This document shows, piece by piece, positions 10,593-19,363 of a stretch of 64,000 nucleotides of DNA; the first letter of the stretch is position 1; the number at the start of each line of letters is the position of its first letter. A program made the position numbers and the translations under genes. The DNA comes from Arenimonas donghaensis DSM 18148 = HO3-R19 (GTDB lineage Bacteria > Pseudomonadota > Gammaproteobacteria > Xanthomonadales > Xanthomonadaceae). The notes under the pieces were generated by a model that saw nothing but the letters and a program-made list of their open reading frames with translations, ran no database searches and was not told where the DNA came from. The stretch spans positions 62,001 through 126,000 of the forward strand of contig NZ_AVCJ01000051.1 of assembly GCF_000743535.1 (NCBI RefSeq), read 5' to 3'.

Positions 10593-13500
10593 CTAGCGGA
10601 AATCCCGCGACGGCGCGTTGAGGTGGCGTGCGAGCGCGCTTTCGTCGTGCAGCCGGCTGGCGATGAGGTGGCGTACGCCGTCGACGCTTTCCCAGCGGCC
10701 TTCGACGCCCAGCAGGCGCGATTCGATCAGGACGCGGCGCTGGCGTTCGCCCAGGTCGCGCCAGACCACCACGTTGACCATGCCGTCTTCGTCCTCGAGC
10801 GTGACGAAGGTGATGCCGCTGGCCGTTTCGGGGCGCTGGCGCATGGTGACCAGGCCGGCGGCGCGCACGCGGCTGCCGTGCGGCAGCGCCTGCAGCTCGC
10901 GCGAGCGCCGGTAGCGTCGTGCCGCCAGCTGCCGGCGCAGCAATGCCAGCGGATGCGGGCCGAGCGTCAGGCCGGTGCGGGCATAGTCGGCCAGCAGGTC
11001 TTCGCCGGCGCTGGGCACCGGCAGGCTGACCGCGTCCTCGGCCGGCGAACCACCGAACAGCGGCAGCTGTTTTTCGACGCCGCCCACGGCCCAGCGGGCG
11101 CGATGCCGGTGCCCGGCCAGGCCCTTGAGCGCGCCGGCTTCGGCCAGCAGGGCGCGGGCGCGTTCGTCCAGGCCGGCGCGATGGCACAGGTCGGCGACGT
11201 CGTCGAAGGCCCGCGCGGCGCGCGCCGCCACCAGCGCTTCGCCGGCCGCCCGCGAAAGCCCGGCGATTTCACGCAGCCCCAAGCGGATGGCCGGCTGCCG
11301 GGCGGCGTCGCCGGGCCAGGCTTCGAGCGCGTTGTCCCACTGGCTGTAGCGCGCGTCCACCGGCCGCACGGTGATGCCATGCCGGCGTGCGTCCTGCACC
11401 AGCTGGCTGTTGGAATAAAAACCCAGCGGCTGCGAGTTCATCAGCGCGCAGGTGAAGGCGGCCGGCTCGTGGCATTTCAGCCAACAGCTGGCGTAGGTGA
11501 TCAGCGCGAAGCTGGCGGCGTGTGATTCCGGGAAGCCATAACTGCCGAAGCCGCGGATCTGTTCGAAGATGCGTTCGGCGAAGTCGGTGTCGTAGCCGTT
11601 CTTCGCCAGCCCGGCGAACAACCGGTCGCGGAAGTGTTCGAGGCCGCCGCGGCGCTTCCAGGCGGCCATGCCGCGGCGCAGTTCGTCGGCCTCGCCGGCG
11701 GAAAACCCCGCGGCGACGATCGCCACCTGCATCACCTGTTCCTGGAACAGCGGCACGCCCAGGGTGCGGCGGAACACTTCCTCCAGCGCCGCCGACGGGT
11801 AGGTGACCGGTTCCAGGCCCTGCCGCCGCTGCAGGTAGGGGTGCACCATCTTTCCCTGGATCGGCCCGGGCCGGACGATCGCCACCTGCACGACCAGGTC
11901 GTAGAAGGTGCGCGGCCTGAGCCGCGGCAGCATGGCCATCTGCGCCCGCGATTCGATCTGGAAGACGCCGACGGTGTCGGCCCGGCGGATCATCGCGTAG
12001 GTGGCCGGGTCCTCGGCGGGAAGGGTGGCCGGCGTGAAGTCGCGGCCGCGATGTTCGCGCAGCAGGGCCAGGCACTTGCTGACCGCGGTGAGCATGCCCA
12101 GGGCCAGGCAGTCGACTTTCAGCAGGCCCAGGGATTCGAGGTCGTCCTTGTCCCATTCGATCAGGGTGCGGTCGGGCATGGCGGCGTTCTGGACCGGCAC
12201 CAGGTGGTGCAGCGACTGGTCGGAGATGACGAAGCCGCCGACGTGCTGGCTCAGGTGCCGGGGTGCATCGAGCAACTGGCGGGTGAGCGCCAGCACCCGA
12301 CGCATGACCGGTGCGTCGGGGTCGAAACCGCGCTCGAGCAGGCGGTCTTCGATCGGTGATTCGCCGTTCCACCAGGCGAAGGCGCGGCTGAGCTGTTCGA
12401 CCTGGTCCGGCGGCAGGCCCAGGGCCTTGGCGACGTCGCGCACGGCGCTCTTGCCGCGGTAGCAGATGACCGTGGCCGCCAGCGCGGCGCGGTCGCGGCC
12501 GTATTTTCCGAACACGTACTGGATGACTTCCTCGCGCCGTTCGTGCTCGAAATCGACGTCGATGTCGGGCGGTTCGTTGCGCTCCTTCGACAGGAAGCGC
12601 CCGAACAACAGGTTCATGCGCGCCGGGTCGACTTCGGTGATGCCCAGGGCGAAACACACCGCCGAATTGGCCGCCGAGCCGCGGCCCTGGCACAGGATGC
12701 CGCGGCCGCGGGCAAAGCGGACGATGTCGTGCACGGTCAGGAAAAAAGCTTCGTACTGCAGTTCGGCGATGAGCACCAGTTCCTGTTCGATCTGCGCCTG
12801 CACTTTTTCCGGTGTGCCTTCGGGCCAACGCCGGGCCATGCCCTGCATCGTGAGCGCGCGCAGCCAGCTCGACGGCGTGTGGCCCCCGGGCACCAGTTCG
12901 CGCGGGTAGCGGTACTGCAGCGTGCCCAGGTCGAAGGTGCAGCGCGCGGCGATGCGGCCGGTTTCCTCCAGCAGGGCATGGGGGTGGATCGCGGCGAGCG
13001 CACGGCGCGTGCGCAGGTGGCGTTCGCCGTTGGGGAACAGGTGGGCTCCGGCGTCGGCCACCGGCAGGTGGTGGCGGGTGGCGGCGAGTACGTCCTGCAG
13101 CGCGCGGCGGCCGCGCACGTGCATGTGCACGTCGCCGCTGGCGACCGCCGGCAAGCCCAGCTGTGCCGCCAGCGCCTGCAGGCGGGCCAGGCGGGCGTCG
13201 TCGTCGGGGCCGCGGTGCAGTTCCACCGCCAGCCAGCAGCGCGCCGGGAACCGGTCGCGCAACCAGGCGCCTTCGCCGGCATCGGGTTCGGCGCCGGGCA
13301 GCCACAGCGCCAGCAGGCCGTCGTTGCCGGCTTCGAGGTCGTGGCGATGCAAGCGGTACTCGCCCTTGGCACTGCGCCGGCGGCCGGTGGTGATCAGTTC
13401 GCACAGGCGCCGGTAGCCGGCCTGGTTCTCGACCAGCAGCACGCAGCGCAGGCCGTCGTCGAGCCGCAGTTCGCTGCCGGTGATGAGCGGTACGCCGGTG

Positions 13501-13676
13501 GCCTTGGACGCTTCCCAGGCGCGCACGATGCCGGCCAGGGTGCATTCGTCGGTGATCGCCAGTGCGGCGTAACGCTGCTGCCGGGCGCGTTCGAACAGTT
13601 CGAGTGCGCTCGAGGCGCCGCGACCGAAGCTGAAGTGCGACAGGCAATGCAGCTCGGCGTACGCCGGCGGGTTCAT
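10593..13676 (-). CDS. dnaE2: Error-prone DNA polymerase DnaE2
   Basis: C-family polymerase that performs translesion synthesis with ImuA and ImuB after DNA damage. The 1027-residue protein begins with a PHP domain ([17 protein letters not shown]). The polymerase core shows the catalytic aspartates in [15 protein letters not shown], and an OB-fold segment lies near the C-terminus. I start it at the ATG at 13676, which overlaps the imuB stop as ATGA, because this is the family N-terminus; the frame is open further upstream inside imuB but without homology. It is the last gene of the lexA-imuA-imuB-dnaE2 cassette and is presumably LexA controlled. Confidence 0.95.
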   Translation of the reverse strand: MNPPAYAELHCLSHFSFGRGASSALELFERARQQRYAALAITDECTLAGIVRAWEASKATGVPLITGSELRLDDGLRCVLLVENQAGYRRLCELITTGRRRSAKGEYRLHRHDLEAGNDGLLALWLPGAEPDAGEGAWLRDRFPARCWLAVELHRGPDDDARLARLQALAAQLGLPAVASGDVHMHVRGRRALQDVLAATRHHLPVADAGAHLFPNGERHLRTRRALAAIHPHALLEETGRIAARCTFDLGTLQYRYPRELVPGGHTPSSWLRALTMQGMARRWPEGTPEKVQAQIEQELVLIAELQYEAFFLTVHDIVRFARGRGILCQGRGSAANSAVCFALGITEVDPARMNLLFGRFLSKERNEPPDIDVDFEHERREEVIQYVFGKYGRDRAALAATVICYRGKSAVRDVAKALGLPPDQVEQLSRAFAWWNGESPIEDRLLERGFDPDAPVMRRVLALTRQLLDAPRHLSQHVGGFVISDQSLHHLVPVQNAAMPDRTLIEWDKDDLESLGLLKVDCLALGMLTAVSKCLALLREHRGRDFTPATLPAEDPATYAMIRRADTVGVFQIESRAQMAMLPRLRPRTFYDLVVQVAIVRPGPIQGKMVHPYLQRRQGLEPVTYPSAALEEVFRRTLGVPLFQEQVMQVAIVAAGFSAGEADELRRGMAAWKRRGGLEHFRDRLFAGLAKNGYDTDFAERIFEQIRGFGSYGFPESHAASFALITYASCWLKCHEPAAFTCALMNSQPLGFYSNSQLVQDARRHGITVRPVDARYSQWDNALEAWPGDAARQPAIRLGLREIAGLSRAAGEALVAARAARAFDDVADLCHRAGLDERARALLAEAGALKGLAGHRHRARWAVGGVEKQLPLFGGSPAEDAVSLPVPSAGEDLLADYARTGLTLGPHPLALLRRQLAARRYRRSRELQALPHGSRVRAAGLVTMRQRPETASGITFVTLEDEDGMVNVVVWRDLGERQRRVLIESRLLGVEGRWESVDGVRHLIASRLHDESALARHLNAPSRDFR

Positions 13677-15091
13677 GCGAACCAGCCGTGCAGCATGAAG
13701 GGACCGCGTTCGCCGGCGGCGCAGAACACCCAGGCGCGCTGGCCTTCGGCCGTTTGCGCCACGTAGTAGTCGCGGCGCAGGTCGTCGCCGTCCCACCAGC
13801 CCGATTCGATGCGCTCGGGCCCGGCCAGCAGCCGCGGCGCCGGGCCACGCAGGGGGATGGGGCGCTCGAGCAGCCAGGTGGGGCGGGGCAGGGCCGGTGG
13901 CAGCAGGTAACGGCCGCGCAGTTCCCGCACCCGGCGCTGGGCGTGTTCGGGGCGCGGGTCGGCGTGCGGCGCCCACTGGTGCACGGCGTCCTCGCCCAGC
14001 CGCGCCTGCAGCCGCGCCTGCAGCGCCGGCCAGTCCATCGCACCGGCGGGCCGTGCCTCGAACAGGTCGCGTCCGGCCGGCACGAAGGGCGGCAGGTCGG
14101 CGGCACGGATGCCGAAGGCGCGCACCGGCGCCGGGATCGGTTCGCGTTCGATCACCAGCCTGGCCAGTTCGAACAAACGCGCCGGGTCGCGCTCGGCCGC
14201 CACCGCGCCGACCGCATGCGCACTGGGCGGGCGCAGGTCGTGTTCGTAGATGAGTTCGAAACGCTGGACGCCGCCATCGCGCCCGACCAGGAAGGCGCAC
14301 AGGTCGCCGAGCAGGCGCTTGAGCGGGAACAGCAGACCGGTGTGGTAGTGGATTTCCTCGTCGAATTCGAAGCGCGCCTCGAAGACGTCCGGCGGCTGGT
14401 AACACGGGCGCAGGTCGGGCGCGTCGCCGGTGAGCCGGTCGAGGACATCGAGCAGGCCGGCACCAAAGCGCCGCCGCAGCCCGGGCCGCGGCAGTGCGAA
14501 CAGTTGCCGCAGCCGGCGCACGCCCAGGCCGGCCAGCACGTCGCGCGTGCGTTCGTCGAAGGGTGCCAGCGCCAGCGGCAGCCGGCCCAGCGCGTGCCGC
14601 AGCTGGGCGGCGTCGTGCACCGCCAGGCCGTCCTGCTGGCGGGCCAGGCACAGCGCGCCCAGCGGCGTCGGCGCCACCGCCAGCGCATGCGCCAGGCCCA
14701 GTTCGCGCAGGTCGTCGCGCAGCAGGCGTTCGAAACGCGGCCAGGGGCCGAACAGGCCCAGGCTGCCGCCGACTTCCAGCCACAGCGTATCGGCGTCGTC
14801 GCGGCAGACCTGGCCGGAATAGCGGTAGGCCCAGGCGCAGGCCAGGTCGAGCAAACGGCTGGCCTGGCCAGCGTCGAACGACACGCAGGACAGCCGGGGA
14901 CACAGCGCCATCGCCGCCGCCAGTGGCTGCCCCGGCTGCACGCCGGCCGCCAGGGCGGCGCCATTGGCCTGCACCACCCTGCGCCGTTGCGGCGGCCCGT
15001 CGGCCAGGGCCAGCGGGGCGGAAGGGTCAGGCTGGCGCCGGAGCGCGGCGTCGAGCGCCCGTCGCGGCAGGTGGATGGCGGCCCAGAGCAC
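13673..15091 (-). CDS. imuB: ImuB, Y-family polymerase-like mutasome hub
   Basis: ImuB is a Y-family-like protein that lacks polymerase activity and bridges DnaE2 to the beta clamp. The product has 472 residues, starting LWAAIHLP after a GTG codon. The palm region reads [15 protein letters not shown] where active Y-family enzymes have an S-x-D-E catalytic motif, so the catalytic acids appear to be missing, as expected. [14 protein letters not shown] matches the helix-hairpin-helix part. It starts 12 bp after the imuA stop and overlaps dnaE2 by four bases. Confidence is high from both sequence and gene order. Confidence 0.93.
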   Translation of the reverse strand: MLWAAIHLPRRALDAALRRQPDPSAPLALADGPPQRRRVVQANGAALAAGVQPGQPLAAAMALCPRLSCVSFDAGQASRLLDLACAWAYRYSGQVCRDDADTLWLEVGGSLGLFGPWPRFERLLRDDLRELGLAHALAVAPTPLGALCLARQQDGLAVHDAAQLRHALGRLPLALAPFDERTRDVLAGLGVRRLRQLFALPRPGLRRRFGAGLLDVLDRLTGDAPDLRPCYQPPDVFEARFEFDEEIHYHTGLLFPLKRLLGDLCAFLVGRDGGVQRFELIYEHDLRPPSAHAVGAVAAERDPARLFELARLVIEREPIPAPVRAFGIRAADLPPFVPAGRDLFEARPAGAMDWPALQARLQARLGEDAVHQWAPHADPRPEHAQRRVRELRGRYLLPPALPRPTWLLERPIPLRGPAPRLLAGPERIESGWWDGDDLRRDYYVAQTAEGQRAWVFCAAGERGPFMLHGWFA

Positions 15092-15103
15092 GGCGTGCCG
15101 GCA

Positions 15104-15724
15104 TCAGTGCCGCAGGGTCGGTGCCCAGGGCACCGGCGACGCAGGGGGATGGCTGCCGCGGCATTTGAGGATGCGCAGGCCGCCGGATTCGAACTGCAGC
15201 CGCAGCGCCGCGGGCGAGGCATTGCGCGCCGCCGCCAGCGGCCGGAACAGGAAGCCCAGGGCCTGGCCGGCCTCGGCCGCCACCTGCAGCCGGCGCAGGG
15301 TCTTGTCGTCGGCGCGCCGGGGCCAGCCCAGCACGGCGCCGCAGGCCTGGCTGCGCAGGCATTGTTCCAGCGCCCAGGCGGATTGCCGGCCGCCGGTGTC
15401 GACCACGTGCAGGCGGGTGAGGTCGATGCCGGCGCAGGCCAGCGCCGGTGCGTAGGGGCGGTAGGGGGGATCCACCCAGGCGATGTCGCGGCCGGCGCGG
15501 CTGAGCCGGGCCAGGGTGGGCAGCAGCAGCGACAGTTCGCCGACGCCGTCGGCCGGCACCAGCAGTTCGGTGAGCGCGGCTTCGGGCCAGCCGCCGGCGG
15601 GCAGGGCGTCGTCGAGCGCGGCGTGGCCGCTGGGCTCGCGCGCGGCGTCGGCCTGGCCACGGGGCTGGCCGCGCCAGAGCCGGCGCTGGGACAGCAGGGT
15701 GTCGATGGACAGCACGGCGCCCAT
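15104..15724 (-). CDS. imuA: ImuA, RecA-like mutasome accessory protein
   Basis: A 206-residue protein related to RecA/SulA-like ATPases that acts with ImuB and DnaE2. Visible family features are the GWPEAALTELLVP block near residue 45, the ELSLLLPTLARLS helix, and IAWVDPPYRPYAPAL. The Walker A motif is degenerate, as in other ImuA proteins. It begins one base after the lexA stop, which indicates a single operon of lexA-imuA-imuB-dnaE2. Confidence 0.9.
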   Translation of the reverse strand: MGAVLSIDTLLSQRRLWRGQPRGQADAAREPSGHAALDDALPAGGWPEAALTELLVPADGVGELSLLLPTLARLSRAGRDIAWVDPPYRPYAPALACAGIDLTRLHVVDTGGRQSAWALEQCLRSQACGAVLGWPRRADDKTLRRLQVAAEAGQALGFLFRPLAAARNASPAALRLQFESGGLRILKCRGSHPPASPVPWAPTLRH

Positions 15725-15725
15725 G

Positions 15726-16331
15726 TCAGCCCCGGCGCACCAGGCCGCAGTACACGCCTTCGATGGCGAACACGGCGCCAGGAGGCACTTCGATGGGGGC
15801 GTGTTCGGGGTTGCGCGGCAGCAGGGTGATGCGGTCCTTGCGCCGGCGCAGGCGCTTGACCGTGAGTTCGCCGTCCAGGCGCGCGACCACGATCTGGTTG
15901 TCGCCGGCCTCGGGCGTGCGGTGCACGGCGATCAGGTCGCCGTCGAAGATGCCGTCGTCGCGCATCGAGTCGCCCTTCACCCGCAGCAGGTAGTCGGGGC
16001 GCGGGAAGAACAGGGCGCGGTCGAGCAGCAGGTGGCCTTCGAAGTCCGGGTCGCCGATCGGTTCGCCGGCCGCCACCTTGCCCAGCACCGGCAGCGACAG
16101 CGAGTGCGCGGGCGCCGGCAGGGTGGCCAGGCGGATGCCGCGGGCCTGGCCCGGCAGCAGGCTGAGCGCCCCCTTGGCTTCCAGTGCCTGCAGGTGCGCC
16201 TGCGCCGACCGCGCCTGCCGGAAGCCGAACTGGCGGGCGATCTCGGCCAGGGTGGGTGGGCGGCCTTCGCGCGCGACCTGGGCGGTGACGAAGTCGAGGA
16301 TGGCCTGCTGGCGGTCGGTGAGGGTATCCAT
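15726..16331 (-). CDS. lexA: LexA-family repressor heading the mutasome cassette
   Basis: This 201-residue repressor has an N-terminal winged HTH and a C-terminal self-cleaving serine peptidase domain. The cleavage site is A88-G89 (KVAAGEP), with catalytic S122 (GDSMRDDG) and K159 (ELTVKR). It is a different protein from the recA-linked LexA at 30825; the recognition-helix regions differ (ARSAQAHLQALEAKG here, [15 protein letters not shown] there). Its position matches the lexA2-imuA-imuB-dnaE2 cassettes of pseudomonads and xanthomonads. A CACA-N6-TGTG dyad two bases before the ATG is the likely autoregulatory operator. Confidence 0.95.
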   Translation of the reverse strand: MDTLTDRQQAILDFVTAQVAREGRPPTLAEIARQFGFRQARSAQAHLQALEAKGALSLLPGQARGIRLATLPAPAHSLSLPVLGKVAAGEPIGDPDFEGHLLLDRALFFPRPDYLLRVKGDSMRDDGIFDGDLIAVHRTPEAGDNQIVVARLDGELTVKRLRRRKDRITLLPRNPEHAPIEVPPGAVFAIEGVYCGLVRRG

Positions 16332-16333
16332 GG

Positions 16334-16347
16334 CACAAATATATGTG
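16334..16347 (-). promoter_or_regulatory. Putative operator and -10 of the lexA-imuA-imuB-dnaE2 operon
   Basis: The 14-bp sequence CACAAATATATGTG is an imperfect dyad (12 of 14 positions symmetric) ending two bases before the lexA ATG. On the minus strand it contains TATATT (16343-16338), six bases before the ATG, which could be the -10. It bears no resemblance to the TTAG...CTAA operator of the other lexA. Confidence 0.5.
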
Positions 16348-16379
16348 GTATTCCTGTGGCCGACCAGTCCCCCGTCGCC

Positions 16380-16411
16380 GGGCAGGGGGACAGCCTGCCC
16401 CCGGGCAGGCT
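16380..16411. repeat. Overlapping inverted repeats between lexA and radA
   Basis: GGGCAGG (16380-16386), CCTGCCC (16394-16400) and GGGCAGG (16403-16409) can form two mutually exclusive hairpins. The second is part of the near-perfect palindrome at 16392-16411 with nine-base arms. The function is unknown; it lies in the divergent lexA/radA gap. Confidence 0.5.
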
Positions 16412-16478
16412 CACGGCCTGAGACGCCACCCGGCTACCCTTTGGTTTTCCGCCCGACCCCCAAGCGAGCCCCCGACCC

Positions 16479-17876
16479 ATGGCCAAAGCCAAGACCGCCT
16501 ATGTCTGTTCCGACTGCGGCTCATCCACCACCCAGTGGCAGGGCCAGTGCGGCGACTGCGGCGCCTGGAACACGCTCACCAGCTTCGTCGTCGAACCGGC
16601 CAGCAGCGCCAAGGCGGCGGCGCCGGCCGCGGTCCGCCACGGCGGCTGGGCGGGACGGCCGGAAGCCGCCGGCGTCACCGCGCTCAAGGACGTCAGCGAA
16701 ACGGCCGAAGTGCGCGTGTCCACCACCATCGGCGAACTCGACCGCGTGCTCGGCGGTGGCCTGGTGGAAGGTTCGGTGGTGCTGGTCGGCGGCGACCCGG
16801 GCATCGGCAAGTCCACCCTGCTGCTGCAGGCGCTGGCGCTGATGTCGGCGCGGCTGCCGGCCCTGTACGTCACCGGCGAGGAAAGCCTGGCCCAGGTCGC
16901 CGGCCGCGCCCAGCGCCTGGGTCTTCCGCTCGACAACCTGCACGCGCTGGCTGAAACCTGCGTGGAAAAAATCCTGGCCCAGGCGGCGTCGGCGAAACCC
17001 TCGCCGCGCTTGCTGGTGGCCGACTCCATCCAGACGCTCTGGAGCGAACTGCTCACCGCCGCGCCGGGTTCGGTCAGCCAGGTGCGCGAAAGCGCCGCCA
17101 AGCTGGTGCGGTTCGCCAAGGAAACCGGCACGTCCGTCTTCCTGGTCGGCCACGTCACCAAGGAAGGCGGCATCGCCGGTCCGCGCGTGCTCGAACACAT
17201 GGTCGACGCGGTGCTGTATTTCGAGGGCGAGGCCGGCAGCCGTTTCCGCGTGCTGCGCGCCTTCAAGAACCGCTTCGGTGCGGTCAACGAACTGGGCGTG
17301 TTCGCGATGGGCGACAAGGGCCTGCGCGAAGTGCCCAATCCTTCGGCGATCTTCCTCTCGGGCTCGAGCACCGCGCAGCCGGGCAGCGCGGTCATGGTCA
17401 CGCGCGAAGGCACGCGCCCGCTGCTGGTGGAAGTGCAGGCCCTGGTGGATGCGTCGCCCCTGTCGAATCCGCGCCGCGTCGCCCTGGGCCTCGAACAGAA
17501 CCGGCTGGCGATGCTGCTGGCGGTGCTGCACCGGCACGGCGGCGTCGTGACCGGCGACCAGGACGTCTTCGTCAACGTCGTCGGCGGCATCCGCGTGCAG
17601 GAAACCGCCGCCGACTTGCCGGTGCTGCTGGCCGTGCTCAGTTCGCTGCGCGACCGGCCGCTGGCGGAAAAGACGATCGCTTTTGGCGAAGTCGGTCTCA
17701 GCGGCGAGATCCGCCCGGTGCCCAATGGCGAAGAACGCCTGAAGGAAGCCGCCACCCACGGCTTCAGGCGCGCCATCGTGCCCAGGGCCAATGCGCCGAA
17801 AAAGAACGCCTACAAGGACCTGGAGGTCATCGCGGTCGAGCGCCTGTCCGAAGCCATCGAGGCCGCCGCGCAATAG
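16479..17876 (+). CDS. radA: DNA repair protein RadA
   Basis: RadA (Sms) is a RecA-like helicase that promotes branch migration during homologous recombination. The 465-residue protein has the N-terminal zinc finger with C10, C13, C24 and C27, a Walker A motif GGDPGIGKST near residue 103, the RadA-specific KNRFG motif (FKNRFGAVNELG) near residue 264, and a Lon-protease-like C-terminal domain. The ATG at 16479 gives the usual N-terminus. It is divergent from the lexA-imuA-imuB-dnaE2 operon, with 147 bp between them. Confidence 0.97.
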   Translation: MAKAKTAYVCSDCGSSTTQWQGQCGDCGAWNTLTSFVVEPASSAKAAAPAAVRHGGWAGRPEAAGVTALKDVSETAEVRVSTTIGELDRVLGGGLVEGSVVLVGGDPGIGKSTLLLQALALMSARLPALYVTGEESLAQVAGRAQRLGLPLDNLHALAETCVEKILAQAASAKPSPRLLVADSIQTLWSELLTAAPGSVSQVRESAAKLVRFAKETGTSVFLVGHVTKEGGIAGPRVLEHMVDAVLYFEGEAGSRFRVLRAFKNRFGAVNELGVFAMGDKGLREVPNPSAIFLSGSSTAQPGSAVMVTREGTRPLLVEVQALVDASPLSNPRRVALGLEQNRLAMLLAVLHRHGGVVTGDQDVFVNVVGGIRVQETAADLPVLLAVLSSLRDRPLAEKTIAFGEVGLSGEIRPVPNGEERLKEAATHGFRRAIVPRANAPKKNAYKDLEVIAVERLSEAIEAAAQ

Positions 17877-17950
17877 CGGCGTGATGGCCGGTCCGCGGCG
17901 TCCGGGGCGTTGCTTGTTATTCCAGCGACGCTTCCAGGGGAAAAACCGCC

Positions 17951-18445
17951 ATGACCGCCAACCGCAGGCTCGACATCGAAGTCACCTTCCAGTGCACCCA
18001 CAACCAGGCCGACGGTTCGTTTGGTGGCGGGGCCACGTACCGGCAATCCGGCTCGCTGCCGGACATGGGGACGGTGGTCGATGCCGATGGCTCCATCCAT
18101 CTCGACCGCGCCGCGAGCTTTGATTCCAGCGTCTACAACACCAACGTGGACGTTTATCTCACCCTGGTCTCGCCGGCCAACGTCAGCCCGGACAACACCA
18201 CGACGCCGATTGCCTGGGCCACCCAGTACGGCCAGGGCGTGACCCTGCATCCGCCCGAGGGCGGCGGCACGATCGGGGAGTTCTCGGTGGAAACGGTGCC
18301 GGGCAACCCGAACCAGATCCTCATCCGCGACAAGGACGACGACAGCAACACCTACCACTACAAGCCCGCCGTCGAGTTGCTCGAACACGGCCACTACTAC
18401 ATCAGCCTGGACCCACCGATCGTCAATCGTCCGCCGGCCAGGTGA
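17951..18445 (+). CDS. Conserved small protein of unknown function
   Basis: I cannot assign this 164-residue protein. It has no signal peptide or membrane segment, is rich in polar and beta-favouring residues, and ends ISLDPPIVNRPPAR. That C-terminal DPPIVNRP resembles what I recall of the DP-EP family of small gammaproteobacterial proteins, but this is a weak recollection. A strong AGGGGAA site lies upstream of the ATG at 17951. It follows radA by 74 bp and is convergent with ypjD. The codon choice is GC-rich like its neighbours, so it is likely a real gene. Confidence 0.6.
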   Translation: MTANRRLDIEVTFQCTHNQADGSFGGGATYRQSGSLPDMGTVVDADGSIHLDRAASFDSSVYNTNVDVYLTLVSPANVSPDNTTTPIAWATQYGQGVTLHPPEGGGTIGEFSVETVPGNPNQILIRDKDDDSNTYHYKPAVELLEHGHYYISLDPPIVNRPPAR

Positions 18446-18455
18446 TCCCGGGCCC

Positions 18456-19253
18456 TCAGGGGCGGTGCAGCACCAGTTCGTAGACGAACTTGCTGCCGAA
18501 GAAGGCCAGCAGCAGCAGCACCATGGCGAACAGGGTCAGCTTGGCGGCGCGCGGGCCGCGCCAGCCCCAGCGCCAGCGGCCGAACAGCAGCACGGCAAGC
18601 ACCGCCCAGGACAGGATCGACAGCACCGTCTTGTGACCCAGGTCCTGGGCGAACAGGTCGTCCACGAACAGCACGCCGGTGAGCAGGGTGAGGCTGAGCA
18701 GCACGAAACCCGCCGCCAGGCTGCGGAAGAGCAGGGTTTCCATCTGGGTCAGCGGCGGCAGCAGCCGCATCCAGGTGCCCAGGTGTCGCTGGCGCAGGGC
18801 GTGGTCCTGGAACCAGAGCATCAGCGCCAGCAGCGTCGCCACCGCCAGGGTGGCGTAGGCCATCAGGGCCATCAGCGCGTGCAGCTGCAGCCGCCAGTCC
18901 AGGCCGGCACGCGGCAGGCTGCCGCCCAGGAAGGCGTAGGCCAGCAACACGGCCGCGGCCAACGGGAAGACGATGATGCCCAGGGCCTCGATGCGCTGGG
19001 CCGGCCCCAGGGCCGTGGTCAGCGCCGCCATGCCCAGGCCGACCAGCGACAGCGCGGCGAAGAAGTGCAGGTCGGCCGAGCCCATCTGCTGCCAGGCCCA
19101 GCCGTGCACCGCCGCGTGCAGCCCCACCGCCGGCAGCGCCAGCAGCAGCCAGCGCCGTGGCGCCGGGCGCAGGCCTTCGGCGTGGCCGGCCAGCTGGTGG
19201 CTGGCCAGGGCATACAGGACGGTCGCGATAAGGGCGAGGGCGAGGGCGGACAT
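18456..19253 (-). CDS. ypjD: YpjD/CcsA-family inner membrane protein
   Basis: A 265-residue protein with about eight hydrophobic helices, related to the CcmC/CcsA cytochrome c assembly family. LHALMALMAYATL and the LGHKTVLSILSWAVL segment carry the histidines typical of the family. It is divergent from ffh, as in E. coli where ypjD adjoins ffh, which supports the YpjD assignment. The function of YpjD is poorly defined; a role in haem or cytochrome handling is inferred from the family only. Confidence 0.85.
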   Translation of the reverse strand: MSALALALIATVLYALASHQLAGHAEGLRPAPRRWLLLALPAVGLHAAVHGWAWQQMGSADLHFFAALSLVGLGMAALTTALGPAQRIEALGIIVFPLAAAVLLAYAFLGGSLPRAGLDWRLQLHALMALMAYATLAVATLLALMLWFQDHALRQRHLGTWMRLLPPLTQMETLLFRSLAAGFVLLSLTLLTGVLFVDDLFAQDLGHKTVLSILSWAVLAVLLFGRWRWGWRGPRAAKLTLFAMVLLLLAFFGSKFVYELVLHRP

Positions 19254-19327
19254 CCGGCGAGTTTGGCACAGCGGCCGGCCAGCCGAGAACCATTCTCGAC
19301 ACCGCGGGCCCGGCCGACGGCCCGCGT

Positions 19328-19333
19328 TATACT
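19328..19333 (+). promoter_or_regulatory. -10 element of ffh
   Basis: TATACT lies 30 bp before the ffh ATG. A GC-rich hairpin (CGCGGGCC...GGCCCGCG, 19303-19326) occupies the region where a -35 would be, and no clear -35 is seen. Confidence 0.45.
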
Positions 19334-19363
19334 TCGCGCCCCTTTCAGGAAGACCCCTGGCCC

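Noticed and set aside
11269-14106. 945-codon minus-strand open frame within dnaE2 and imuB
   Set aside because: Out of frame with both conserved genes; Arg/Ala/Pro-rich composition indicates a shadow.
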